A stretch of 64,000 nucleotides of DNA from Bradysia coprophila. Lineage: Eukaryota; Arthropoda; Insecta; Diptera; Sciaridae. The stretch spans positions 1,922,001 to 1,986,000 of the forward strand of contig NW_023503972.1 of the NCBI RefSeq assembly GCF_014529535.1, given 5' to 3'. Each line of letters opens with the position of its first letter. The stretch's first letter is position 1. The notes below the pieces were generated by a model. The model saw nothing but the letters and a program-made list of their open reading frames with translations, ran no database searches and had not been told where the DNA came from. The position numbers and the translations under genes are program-made. Shown piece after piece: positions 50,001 to 63,665 of the stretch.

Positions 50001-53000
50001 GCCTGCGTATCCGACGTTAGATTCAATTTTTCTTCATTTTTGTTAAACTTTGACCAAAAGATTAGGCGAAAGCCATCGTTTCTCGTTATTGAATCCTTTC
50101 AGATCTATAAAACAGATGTTCTCTTCGTGGAAGTTTTCTGCTTTTCGATTGACCCAAATTGTGAGTTAAATGGGATAATACGGCAAAAGCATTTTAATTA
50201 GAAGTTTAGTAATAATGCCGCTGAAACAAAAAACACTCTCAGTCTCTGCTTCAACCCGAGTCCCGAGGGTCCACCGACCTCCAGGGATCTCCAGGGATTA
50301 TTATGGGATTATTTTGATGTAGCTTCAACCCTTCCCCAAAAGTGCGTTGCAACTGCACAAATTTGAAAGTTTAAATGATTCGTGAAAAGCGACCTTCTCT
50401 CTCTCTCTCAACTTCTTTCTCTCCCACCTTCTCTCTCTCTTTCTTTAACTAGGTTTATATTCTTGATCTGCTCAACACCAGAATTAGAATATATTGCCAC
50501 TGAAACAACTTTAATTTAAATAACAACGACAACAAACACGTACCTACCATCCACTTCAATCTTGATACCGAATTAAAAGGATGTTCATTCGAATAGTTAC
50601 ATATGTCTCATTAGCGAATTATAAGAAGAATGAAATTTCATTCGTTTATCTACGTTTCTCATTCATCCAGATCTTGGAATTTGTAAATCTTTTGTCCAGA
50701 CCGTTACATTCACTGTACAGTATAACGCTTGGCGACAGTGTTGCAGATGTTATGTAATTGGGTTTTTATCGAACAAAATCCCAGAATAGGTCAATGAAAA
50801 TCGAATTTAAAATGAATCTATCGGTATTGACAGGTTCACTGAGCATTTAATTAATTAGCTTTCTGTTTCTAGTTTTCGATGAATTGATGAATGCTAAAAT
50901 CGGGATTATTCGAGTCGAATATGACTGTAAAATTGGGTAAATATAATTGAACTCGTATATGATTAAAATATCGATACTCAGCAAATCATATAATGGGTGT
51001 GCTCTGTGTACACAAGCGGACATAAAAAAGGCATGGTAATGATGAAAGTTATTATCTCAATAGCCCTGGGATGTTATTTTACAACAATGTGACATATGAT
51101 TTTCTCGGAATTTTCATTTTTATGATTTATACATTTTCATCGTTTACACCGTACCCGATACCAGTGCTGGGTGCAAATAGAGATAAATTGATTTTATGTT
51201 GTTGTTGTTGGTGTTTTCGTATTATACTAACATTTTATGAAAAATTATTATTTTCATTAAACAACAACAAGGAGAGAAGAAAATCCACCATAAATATTCG
51301 TAAAATGTACATTTTACGAGCTATCAGTTTTATAACTTTTTATACATAAAATGTTGGCCATGAAAAAAGTGCGCTGTTTTGTGAATCCTGTCGTTCGATC
51401 GAGACATCCCGAAGTTAAGTGACGTTCACGTAATTGAACCATCGAGGTTATGTAACACACCATTCACAAGTAATCGTACGAGTCTATTGCTAAGAGTCTA
51501 ACAGTGAAATAAGACGACCAAAGTGGACAACGACTGTAGCTATGTGTATAGCAACACGAAAGAGACCTAAATTCAAATTTTTCTTCTGTTATACTGTCAA
51601 CCTTGGTTGGTTTTGAATAGAAATAGCGTTGCTCTGAAACCAGTTTTCTTAGATCTTATGCATGTTAAAATAGTTATTTGTCTCGCCCCTCCTCAACAAA
51701 AAAAAACTTTTTTCGAAATGCACCCAAAAACTAAGAACGCACATCGATTCAAGGACCTATTTGGACCTATTGGCGACAACACGACAATTTTCAAGTCAAC
51801 AAAGTGATTTTTCTCACATGAAATACATTGAGTGGGGTATCGTTAGAAAGGTATGACCTCTGACTATAAGAAAAAAATTAAGTTCGATCAAAACATGTCC
51901 ACTCACTGAACTTTTGTGACAAAATGGTTTCGAAGGGGTGCATGAAATTTCATGAAATGAAAAATTTTGTATGGGGAAGGAGCTGGTCCGATTTTACTGA
52001 ATGCTGTTCTGAGCTCCCAATAGGTACCTGAATCGATGTGCGTTCTTAGTTTTTGGGTGCATTTCGGAAAAACTTCTTTTTTGTTGTGGAGGGGCGTGTT
52101 ATATCTCCAAGTGAGTTTATGCACTAGATGAGTAGATTGTCACTCGGAGTCTTAACCGAGTCGCAAGGCTCGGACAAAGTGATCCGCTGTTAAAAGGCCT
52201 ATATGACCTTTGCAGGTATTTTTTGTATGATGATACTTGAGCTGACCTGAACCTGAATCTTTGAAACCTGTCAGGTCACGTTTCGGGCTGAGCTGAAATG
52301 TTTAGAAATTTTCATACAAATTTGTAAAAATTTCAGGTCAACTTGAAACTTGCTTGAAACTTGACCTGACAGGTTGGCTATATTACAGGTTATTTCCGGC
52401 CGGATCAAAAATTATCAAATCAGATTCGAGACAATGATGCTTCCTTCGAGTAAATTCAGATTGACCTGACCTGTTACAAGCGTTGGCCTAGTGTGACAAT
52501 ACATATTGTGTGACAGAAAACTTGTTTTATTTGAAGGGAATGTTCAAATGAGAATTTTTTTTTATTGGTAAATGTTTGATGTTGCACTCGAACCTCGCTC
52601 AATCATTCTACTTGTATATGATTGAGTATAGAAAGTACGTGACTCTCTCAACTTCCAGGTTGTCTTGATGTTTCTTGGGATGATTGATAGATGGGTGCAA
52701 TAATGGCTCCAAGGTTGATCGTCACTCTACAAAAGTGCTGGGTTAGGCGGTACATTTAGTGTAGTAAAATTTTGATAGTTTGAGGTAAAAGGTCTTTTGT
52801 CGTCCAAATTGTGGGTTTTGTTTCTTCGCCGTTCATGTAAATGTTGAGCTTTTCTTGGATCGAGCGGCGTTAGATCCAAGAAAAGCTCAACATTTTGTCG
52901 TCCAAAGGCAAAAATTTTGCTCGCAACTCCACTAACATTTTTTGCTATGACGTTGCAGCCTGATGCAATTTTCGTCTAAGAATGTACAAAGTATTAATCG

Positions 53001-56000
53001 AATCATCTCAACTTCATCTATCTGTCTACTCTTTCTTTCCAAAATCAGAAGCTTTTGGTGCAAGGTAAGCATCGTAGAAAACAATGACTGGGCATGTAGA
53101 TGACAACTTTACCTTATTCTGGTGCTTCATATTTGTAATTCGTGTGAGAAGTGTGCGATATTTTTGCCTTATCTCTCAGACTATTCCAATTGATTTTGTT
53201 TAATTTAGTTTTCCAAAACTTTTGGCTACATTTAAAGTTTGAAAAGCGAACGGTGACTAAATGATGACAGAGTTTTACTTTTCGCTTACAAATGTTTGCC
53301 GTAGAACTTTAATTGTCTTAATAACATTAATCCACTGTCGCACAAAATGCAAAACTTTCTCACAAAACTTAATTTCGCAAAATAGCGAACTTCCAAATCA
53401 ATTAGCTTTTCACAATTTTTCTTCAACCATATTTCGCTGCGAAGCTTTTTCTTCCAATTCCGTGAATAGTTGATGAAGTTGATTGCTATTTGGTTTTATG
53501 TAATCAACTGAAACAATGAAGTTATTCGACAATGTTCACACATTCACTGCCTGGTGGAAAAGTCTCTCATACTTTAGAAAATTTTCATAAGCCATTCATT
53601 TTTGCGGTAGACGAACAGATGAAATTTCGTTGTGGTGACGATGTTCGTGATGTTCATTGCATGTATAAAATATATGCGATGAGCATGAGCTGAGCATATA
53701 CATTCCAATTTACACATCGCTTATTCGCATAACGCTTTCAAGAGAAAAAGGCAACAAGTTTAAATATATGAAGGAATAAAGTTTTACCGTAAAAACGGCG
53801 TGCTGGAACAAAAATTTTAAAACATTTAAGCAGCGGATTATGAAGATGAAATTCCATCCATTTCATGCGCAACACATACCTTTAGAGATTATTATTTCCT
53901 GGGGTTGGTCGGTTTTATAGGGCGTGAAAGAAACGGGTCTCTACAAAAGTTTAACGGTCCACAGATTCCACTTTCAATGACGTAAATGATTGGAATTGCG
54001 TTTGGGAATATTAGAAACAATTTAAAAATCTAGAAAAAGAATCCAACGCTCCACTTGCATTATATAAATACATACTAAAAGAGTTGTCTCGTTTCAAAAT
54101 GAGATGGGAGAATTTCCATCGAAAAGCAGACAGATGGAAGCACGGTTGGTACACGATATGATCTGTTCTTTGACCTTATTTAAACAATTTTTTCTGGCAT
54201 ATAGTCAACTATAGTTTTGGCCCTGTTTTACCTGCAGAGCCCGTCTTCTTTGTCACTTCTAAAAACTTTGAATTTTCAAATGTATTCACCTGACTACGTA
54301 GTTGATAATGTGACCTTTAAAAAATTTTCTCTGACATAAAAGCGCTTCACACCATCCATCGATTCTAATTGATTCAAATTCTCCGCCTCTGCCTCTGTTT
54401 ATGCTTCGTCTTTTACTTATTTTAGACCGCATACAAACGCCGGAATAGTAAAATAATTATCTGTCGGCCACATTCCGTAATAGGTATCAATGAACATTGA
54501 AATGATTGGTTAACAGTGAGCAAAATGCATTAATTTGGTGGGTGGATAAACCACTTTTGTTATTCTGCTTTGCAGAAGAAGCGAATGATTACATTGGTGA
54601 CAAGATCTATCCTAATTTAAGGTCGCAATCTTATTCATACGTTGACAACAATCCAAACCGCAGCCATTCTAGTCGTAATTATAGTTTCCAGTGCTCATGC
54701 ATTTCCACATTCACCACATTTTTCACGTTAAATCCTTTTGTTTAAACAAAAATTCCTGTTTCTGCATGTGGCAACTCTTTTCACGTTGGATGTAGCGGTA
54801 AATTAGCATTCCACACTTCTACATTTTTATCCTGACAAAATCAAGTAAAATCGAGTAAAAGCATTAGTTTGAATGGGGACGTGAGTATAATAAACGATTG
54901 GGATAGTGTTTCTTCATTATTCTACTCGCTCCACTTCGCTATACTTGGGCCACAAACTTAACAATTGTGTCCACATTCAAATCTTATGTTATCCAGGTTA
55001 AATTTTGTCAAAATTTTGCGGTTTATAGCAAAGGACATATTTAAACAAATTGAAGTACAAGATTTCTCTTAAAATAATTAGATCAGTTGAAGTCGTAGAT
55101 TGAAAACTGCTTCACGCAGTGCCTATTATCATGAAATTCACTCTTGAAAATTCTAGAAGTTCTTAAAAATGATCGAAATTCATGAAGAGATTCTTGAATT
55201 AAGAAATTCTAAAATTCACGAATTTTTGGAAATTTCTAGAAATTCCTGAAACCATCCAAAATTCTTGAAAATTTTCAAAACAAACCTAAAAATTGGCACT
55301 GATGTGCCGTCTTTGCGAAAGGTAACATAAATGTAAACAAAATTCTCGGAAAACTGCGAATAACTGGCAGACGAATGCACTGACATCGAAAGTTTTTTGA
55401 GTTTCGGGATTTCTTTGAATTTGCATAGCTTCAAGACAGACTTTTCCAGACACGTCTACATAAAAACACACAGCCACACACATATCCCGCTTATCCAGCA
55501 TATTTTACTATTTGTTATGTAGGTACAACTCATAACTCAGCCTAAAGGTACAACCTTACTCCTGAACTTGTGAATATGAAAATAGTTTAAGAGAAAGTAT
55601 GTCATAGTATGACATTGTCATAACGGTGTTCAGTATGAGAAATTTACCTCCCTTTTTCTCACATTTATTCTTCGTAACATAACGTGTGCAGTGCAAGGAA
55701 ATTTTGATATTTTCAATCACTGCGTCAAAACTATTTTCTTAGACGAGTACAATCAGACATGACACTCAGCTTCGGTTTTATACTTAACTTACAAACAACA
55801 ATATTATTAGTGTCCATTTATAAGTGTCTTACGAAGGAGGGTCAGACCAAAACATGAATGTCCTTATTTCATTATAGGATGTTAAGGACAATTATAACTT
55901 GTTACAAATACTTAACAAGGTGAACCTAAGTTTATTAGATTATATTCGATCCCTTAAGAGGCTGAAGGGAAATGATTTAATTCCAAAGGATTAACAGGTA

Positions 56001-57374
56001 TTCTGGCTTTCGATGTAGTGAATAAAACTTTAAATCCGAAACCCTTTCCTATCAAAATTTTGAAAGTTTGGCAATGGTACCCTAAACTATAATAAACGCA
56101 ATGTCTAGATTCGCACAATGCGTAATTGGTTTTCCCATGAGCAACATTTTCCAGCCACTAGCCATAAATGTATGTTGATAAACGTTCCATCACACAAATC
56201 CTACATTATTGTGTTAACACTCACATCCATTATGTGTGACCCTTACTATGAATGTTCGAAATGGAAAACGCATCCTACAACTTTATAATTAATAAAAATT
56301 GTTGCCAGTATTACGGTTGGCGTATAGAATTGATATTAATAAGTTTTTAGAGTGCCGGTTGAATAAATCATGAGCGTTTGCATTGGGTTCGTACAGAGAT
56401 CAAATGAGGATTTGACTGAATGAAATTCGGATTATGTTCCCAGCTAGTTTTCGGCTTATGAGTTATGTATGCTGTTCGTTATGAATCTAATTAGGCAACA
56501 ATATTCATCTTAGTCTTAAAAAAAGAATACGACCGACGTACACGTATTAAGTTCGTACGCTTAGGTTCGTCAGTTAATTTGTTTCGTATACATAATGGCT
56601 ACAGACTAAAGTCGAGGATTAGAACAAATAACCGTTCATAATACTATGGTAAAAAGGACTCCATACATCATGTCTACTGTCTACACTCATTAATGACAAC
56701 AAATATTTTGGAAAACATCTTTTACAGTTCATTATGTGTCGCACAACACTCTTGAATCAACTCGAAAACACCGAGTCTCTAAACAAACATAAAATATTTC
56801 ATCTTCTTGTGGGTGTTGTGACATGTACTTAATCAGCTATACTGACTGTGTATAGTTTGTCTGCATTGAGAAACTAAATTTGTGTCATTCTCACCACGAT
56901 TCTTACCCTAATTTTAATTCCAAACAACGAAAGTAAATGACAGAGCGCAGTCTCCACAACGATACACAAGAGTCCTATCAGTATAAGGAACGTTTCGTGG
57001 AAAGAAGTTTTAATGTTAATTGCCTCTTCTGTGTATTTTTAAGATAAACCAAATTGTTAGCTAAAAATTCAATTTCCAAATTTGATGTGCTTTCTGTTGT
57101 TCATTTACAGTCCAACCAAATCCGGCGGAATGTTTTCAAATGTCAAATCGCAAATGAGTGGATGGTTAGGTAATGCAGCCATTCCGACGATGCCATCAAT
57201 GCCTGCTATGCCATCTATGCCAGCCATGCCTTCAATGCCATCCATACCGGGCCTTCGAAAAGGTGCAAACGCAGCTGGTGATGAGGGTGTAACAAACGAA
57301 GCATTGGCTGTATCGGAGAATGCTGGCGATGTTGCCGGCGCTGTCGACGATGAGGACAGATCTAGGTATATTAG
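47088..57374 (+). CDS. Sap47: Sap47 (synapse-associated protein of 47 kDa), 5' exons only
   Basis: Exon 1 (47088-47281, 64 codons plus 2 nt) and exon 2 (57111-57374) join in phase 2. The start MFSGISNQVTSWMG and a hydrophilic acidic stretch match the Sap47 N-terminus. Exon 2 has SGWLGNAAIPTMPSMPAMPS, a Met-Pro-Ser/Ala repeat, then SIPGLRKGAN and an acidic ending DDEDRSRYI, as in fly Sap47. The BSD domain that follows in this family is not in the window, so the gene continues to the right. Sap47 is a presynaptic protein linked to synaptic vesicles and plasticity in Drosophila. The exon 2 donor is placed at GTATGG after RYIR/S; a donor 9 bases earlier (GTATAT) is possible. Intron 1 is 9.8 kb. 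Confidence 0.87.
51684..52097. repeat. 414-bp foldback in Sap47 intron 1
   Basis: Arms of ~80 bp (left CGCCCCTCC ... GCACCCAAAAACTAAGAACG, right its complement ending GGAGGGGCG) flank a non-repetitive centre. Mismatches are mostly small indels in poly-A. Confidence 0.8.
52838..52894. repeat. Perfect 23-bp stem hairpin
   Basis: AATGTTGAGCTTTTCTTGGA(TC) and its exact reverse complement are separated by an 11-base GC-rich loop (GAGCGGCGTTA). A TTTTGTCGTCCAAA word occurs as a direct repeat on both sides (about 52793 and 52894). Confidence 0.8.
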
Positions 57375-58097
57375 GTATGGGCCCTGCATTAATGACGGCA
57401 GAAAAGGAAATGGTATTCTTTTTTCAGTCTCTCTTCTCAGTGATTTTGGTTTGGTTTCCGTTATTTTGTTTTCGTTAATTTTCCTTTTTGATTTAGGTGT
57501 AATATGGAAATTTAGTTTTAGATTTTTCTCGTTTATTTCGTTTCGTGTTTGTTTTGTTTTGTTTTCTTTTTTTTTGTTCTCTTATTTATTTAAGATGGCC
57601 TTGAGCTTTAGCTGATTGTGTCTTTTGAATCCAATGGGAATCCAATTGCATTAAAAATTCATTCAATGTGGAAACGAGTTTTGCGAACAAATTTACTTGT
57701 ATAAATTGTACAAATTACAAAAAGAAAACAGTAGAAACAAAGCAAAGCTCATCGAACGCTTCTGGCCATTTATTCATTTTTTGTTACATTCATTGACTAT
57801 AATGAAATCATAAAAATTATTGCGGTCCGGTGATCACAAATACAGTACCATTACAGTAAGATTCAACACTAAGGTTACACTTTTTCCTTTCGGTTTCAAC
57901 CGGTCGTTTACTCTGTTTTCATTCATTGATTCAAAATTTGCCATGTTTTTCCAAAATTAGCGAAAAAAGCTTTTGAAAAAGTAAGTTTTGGGAAATTTAT
58001 GCACAATTTTTGAAATTGTTGAAATTTTTCCATATTTGGAAAATTTAAGCAAATTTATTAAAGTTGTTGATACAGAAGTCACGGTGAGCCTGAACCA

Positions 58098-58525
58098 AAT
58101 TTAATCAAAAATGTTTGCACCTCTGATTTCTCTTTGTATTTAAGTTTTTTGGTTCATTACACACAACTTTTGTTCGAAGAGTACGTGAAAGTAACGAAAA
58201 TAAATCTCCTCTACTAATTCCACAGTTACCTACGTTACATTTAACCTCTTTCACCCTTTGCACTGCTGTCAAACGAAATAGAGAGACAAAAAGCAACGGG
58301 TACCATTATGAAAGGACAGTTTAAGACACTGTTAAGAACTGTGGAACTGAGGAGATTTATTTTCGTTACTTTCACGCTCCTCGTGAAAATGTATGGAAAT
58401 CGATGAAACATTATTTCCAAAGGCAGGCTGCGCCACCCTACTCTTCGAACAAAAGTTGTTTGTAATGAACCAAAAAAGTTAAATAGGAAGAGAAATCAGA
58501 GGTGCAAAATTTTTTGATTAAATTT
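58098..58525. repeat. 428-bp foldback
   Basis: Arms run inward through TTGCACCTCTGATTTCTCTT, CAACTTTTGTTCGAAGAGTA and GTAACGAAAATAAATCTCCT with reverse complements on the right. The right arm has an extra ~60 bp. The centre is near 58270. Confidence 0.8.
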
Positions 58526-60292
58526 CGTTCAAGCAAACAGTGAAGTATGTTTCCATGGAGACGTATGAAAACCTCCAAACCATCAGCTGAAGCAAAATCA
58601 TAAAAGTGTAAGCCTAATGTTGGATCTCACTGTAGAATTTCAGCTTTCTATCCATTGTCGATCTGAATACGTTCCACACACACTGTAAACGTTAACAAAC
58701 ATGTATAGTAACATTGACCTAACACGAGTTCGATTCAGACAGGATATGAAAAAGTGAACCTTAATTTGTGATCGCTGGAGATTTGAATCGAAAAATTACT
58801 GTAAAAAGGAAAAGTAAATCCAATTTTTGATTTTCAATCATTTTGTACATATGATTTACCTAAAAAGAAATTTCTTGGTTTATTCATTTCAAAACGCGAC
58901 CCTCATTTATGTATGGCCCATTTATCGTTCATATATAATTTTTTTGTTGATGAAAAAAGAAATGAAAATGTAGACAAAACCATCACCGTAACATTTTTAG
59001 TACAGACACGTTGAAATATCATATCCATCATCAATTTTACATTGTGCGATAATCTGTATGGGTCGACGAATTGATTCAGACACACATAAAAAGAGAGAAA
59101 TTCAAAAGCTGTGCGAGTGCGACCAACAAATTTAGCCGCAAGGCGAAATTGTCATGGATATCATACTTCCATGTTTGTAGCATTTAACATTCATTCATCC
59201 TTTCTTTTGATTTTTGTTTTTAATTTGCACACCTTGCACACACACACCAATATTAAGAGTGGTTCATGATTCAATCGGCTTCACTGACAATTCCACAATG
59301 TCCTTGATTGAGTAGTATAGCCGCCCGAAGGGCCAATAGGTAGCCAGTCCGGTTATGATAGTAGATTACGTCCCTGGAACCTTTTATGTGGCCAAGTGTG
59401 AGCGATGCATCCCGAGTCGAAGACAATGGCTGCAATCACACAACGCAACATGTGACAGATTCAAACATTTACGTAAGCTATTTTACTCATTAAGACCACG
59501 CTCGCTCATATCAATGCCAGGGGTGCAGTTTAAAATGATCCTTACATAATAGAGTCATCGATTTTTCAGACGGCTGTCTAATGTTCTCTTTCTACATAGT
59601 AGTTCATAAGAAACTGATTGTTTTTAAACATAAAAAGTGAACCTGTTTCTATGTAGCAAAAAATACAACGCCACAACATTTACACAGTAAAGTCTATATC
59701 AAAACAAATGAAGTAAATGTCAGTAAAGAGTCTTTACTAAAGACGTTGAACAAAACTAATTACAGGTTCAAAGATTTTAATCATGATACACTGTCTGTTT
59801 GTGAAGAAAGGCTACATGTAACTCGTTTTAAAATTGTTTATCTCAGTCTCAGAGCATAAAGGGATATCAACTGCCATATGCACAAAGATAGCACATACAA
59901 AAAAGATATATTTTGAAAGGAAATGTGTGGGTTGGCGGTGAAAAAATTGCAAAAGTTGCGGAAAAAGTTCAAGTTTGTGCTCAGTGAAACTTGAAGGAAA
60001 TCCATTAGAAAATTATAACTAAAAGAACTCACAAAACCAGAAACGACTTTCATTTAATGTTTGCTCAAGAACTTAGAAATTTTAATTTATTTTGTGGGGC
60101 GGTTGGTTGCCTGGTACATCGGTTACATACAAATAAAATATGGCATTGTTCACTTTTCGGCTATTCCCTTCATTTTATTAGTTACGAGATCACACCCCAC
60201 TTTCATACTTTTGCTACCGTTAGGTGTCATTTTTAGATGAATGGCGATGTCTCCCCAAACTGTACACAGCCTTGTCTTTCAATGAGTTTTCG

Positions 60293-61040
60293 CAGAGAGT
60301 TGCGGGAATCGTTAATTATTTGTACTGGCGCTCATCATTACGATTGGTTAAATCCCACATTTAAAAAAGATGAAAGTTGAACTTGCAAAGATTGTTCTGT
60401 TGAGTAAATGGACAATAAAGTCGACAGTGTGAAAGTGTTAAGTAAAAGACCAGCCCAAAGGAATTTAATGTTTGGCTCTTTTTCGGAGATATTTTACGTC
60501 AAACTTTCTTTACATCAGTTACATAAAGCTTGAGAGTGACACTATTTACCCAGTAACTATAAATTAGTTGATGATTCCATCGCAAGAAAACAATTACAGC
60601 TAAATTAGCATAAAAAACAGAAAAAAACACTTTTCGGTCATTTTTTGACCACTTTTGACTGTCATCGGCCTAGATATGGCACATTTGTCACATTTCTTGT
60701 ACTATTTATGAGTGTCACAACAAAATTACCAATCAAATGTGGAAATGTGAAATAATGTGATTCACATTTGTTTCACACCTGTGAGAAAAAAAAAGTGAAA
60801 AAAATGTGAAATGTGAAAGTTTGGACGGTACATTCTCCGTTGGATTAGCACCTACGTCAAAACCGACTTCACATTTGGAAAGTACATACCCAAATGTGCC
60901 CATATGTGACTTTCAGAGCTATAGCGGGTCCATTAACTTAACAGAACAATCTTCGCAAGTTCAACTTTTATCTTTTTTAAATTTAACCAATTGTAGTGAT
61001 GAGCCACTGTAAAAATTATTAACGATTCCCGCAACTCTTA
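60293..61040. mobile_element. 748-bp foldback, GAGTTGCGGGAATCGTTAAT ends
   Basis: Arms of ~125 bp (GAGTTGCGGGAATCGTTAA, GAACAATCTTCGCAAGTTCA) surround a middle rich in CACATTTG/GTGAAATGTG words (60670-60910). The terminus matches the sequence just left of MITE-A copy 1 (1062-1080), so it belongs to a family with at least two members here. Confidence 0.75.
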
Positions 61041-63665
61041 GAGGAAAAATCTGGTACCATCATCAGGATTTACTTATCATTCCCAAATTGAGGACATTTT
61101 GAAGTTGTCAGTTAGACCCATCAAAATCATTCAAATTTGTACAAAAATCAAGGACTATTTTTTGGAAAACATTTCCCCACATTTTCTTGACTTTTCCTAG
61201 ATTTTCCCTAATTTTCCAAAAAAAAATGTTTTTGTAAAAATTTGTAAAAATGTTGTAAAATACTGGAAAATGTGTGAAAATTCAGGACAATATGGAAAAA
61301 AAAATTCCTAAAAATAGTCCCAGCAGAACCAACAACCACTCTATTTTTCACACCATCCAATAAAATAAGCAAAACCATTTCTGTACATTTTACGAATTAT
61401 TTCTTGTTACGACACATCCTTTACGATTACTTTGCATTGGTTACACCTTTTTTTTGCAATTAGAACATAAACTATTGTGCATGCTGCGTAGCTTTCTTTT
61501 TTTTACTATCTGAAAAATTAGCCACTTCGTCGCTTCATGACACGTTTTTGCATTACAAACGATTTTCTTTTTTACATAAAGCATACTGGATTGCTAGTAG
61601 AAAATGCATTTAGAGTAGCTTGTTGAACCTTCAGATGATGTTAACTTGGACGCGTGCACCACTGCTTACAGAATATTGTTAATATTGCAGACAGTTTACT
61701 TTTCTAAAAAAAAAAAAAAAAACAAAAGTTCCATGTGATTGGTGGTGGCAGAGTGCTAATTTTCCATGCTTTGCATGAAAATCCTCCATTTATTTTCATC
61801 ACCATAAATGTTTGCCACTGACGGAGAAGCCCTTACATGTTATACTCGGAATTAATTATTAAATGGAGCTATTCACATGCAAATACGTCATTCGGTATTA
61901 AAAGGGATGGAATCCGTAATAACTTTCATACTCGTAACACGAGCAGGAAAATGATAAAAGGAAATTTCTTTCATGTCAGTGTAGACTTTTACGAATGATA
62001 AGTCACAGACGATCGCAACAAAATCGAAATTGAAATTCTTTGAAATTTACCAGCCTTGGATTTTCTTCTACCAAAATTTCCAGAGTTTTCATCCCGTAAC
62101 ATGTTGTCGCGTATGTAATTCTGTCTTCTGTCAGAAAATTGTGTTGAAAACCCGCTCGAAATGTCAAAAGGAAACGCTATCTGAGCATGTCAGACCAGAG
62201 AGTTAACATCAAATATAATTTGTGGCTGAAAATGTTTTTCGCCGAAATTTTCTTAAATAAATCGCCCACAGCCTGAACGATTTTTCTGACGCTTATTCAT
62301 CAGTGTTTGTCTAAAATGTTGCTCGTTTGTTGCGGCTGCTAAATTAATACCGGGAAATTTTGTGCGAGCATCGACAAAAACGAACTGATTTCCTTTGTGC
62401 TTTCTTTAAATTTTTGTGCACGTTGGTTCCGAAAAGCTTACCAAGTTTTTAGCCGAAAATTAAATTAGCTTTAGCTGGACAAGAATTTCGTTTAATTCAG
62501 TTTCATTTGTTCTCCGAAATTCGATTGAATTTCATTTTAGTTTTCATGATCTCCTGTGTTCATCTCATTTCAATTTTCCCTTTTTCAATTATTTCGATTT
62601 ACTTTGTAACATTTTGCTTTATTCTATCCACACATACACTATTTACAACTCAATGCGACATCACTTAATCAAAAACCGAGAACCACACAACTAAAATGAA
62701 ACTTAATTCTTTTCTCTTTCCTTTAGTACACACACACAGCCAGACAATATCCAATTATTTTGAGGTTTTTATTTAATTTAGAGGCATCTACGGAAAGGGA
62801 ATAATGATCTGAAAATCTTTTGCAACAATAACATTGGATGTGTTCAGTATAAACCATTGTGTACATAGCCACTGGATTCATTGTTTTTGTTAAACCTAAA
62901 TGTAGGATAATCGAGATAAAACCCTTTCACCGAGTGAAAAGCCGATTGTAATTAACAATGACCGGTGAGATTCATAACGTTGACTGAAAATGTTATGGGG
63001 AAAATTGTAGTTTGAAGAGCGGGTGTGCACGTAAATCCCTATAATACGTTGATATCATAAAACGGATTTAATCGATATTATTCTATGTCAGCGTCAATCA
63101 AGAGGGTCGATTCGTTCAGCATGGCGTTTGTGACCTAGGAGTCGTATTGATCAGCTAAAAAAATTTTACAGAGCCTGATTCTAAATTAAAACACATTTCT
63201 AGGACGTCGGTCTCCGGAGCTATATCCAGCTTTAGATAAAAATGGAAATTAAATTAATGCAAGCAAGATGGCAATGTTACACCACCAATGTAATTACACC
63301 AATGTAATTCCCATTTAACTTAAAACGAAGTCTATCTTGTAATCCCATCGTAATTTAAAGTCAGGAGCGACAACTCGTCATAGGTTTTCGAACGCGTAAC
63401 TGCATCATACACGGTTCGAGTAGTATACACTTTAGTTAGAATGGTCTTGATAAATTACAGCAATTTCATGCCGCATCTTTTATGCCACTTACTCCCTAAG
63501 ATTGCATTTGCATGAAAAATTTAAGGTTTGGGTCCAAGTGTACTCAGTCAATGGCATTGATAAAAACGAGCAATTAACAACACGTCGCTTTCATACCCAC
63601 AAATCCGAAGTTTTAAAAAATACAAATGCTGCACAGCCAACATTTCCGCACATGCAATTTATTAC

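Larger units (their letters stand above)
47282..57110. other. Sap47 intron 1
   Basis: 9.8 kb, AT-rich, with no nested gene recognised. It holds the foldback at 51684-52097, a low-complexity TTGACCTGA patch (52215-52480) and a perfect short hairpin (52838-52894). CT-rich microsatellites lie at 50397-50443. Much of 48-51 kb and 53-57 kb shows nothing I can name. Confidence 0.5.

Noticed and set aside
57375-57615. Continuation of the Sap47 exon 2 frame into a hydrophobic Phe/Leu/Ser-rich tail
   Set aside because: The composition is that of translated T-rich intron, and a donor lies at the point where homology to Sap47 would require splicing.
59355-59549. 64-codon ORF with four Cys
   Set aside because: Two C-x2-C-like spacings are too far apart and no zinc-finger pattern fits; probably chance.
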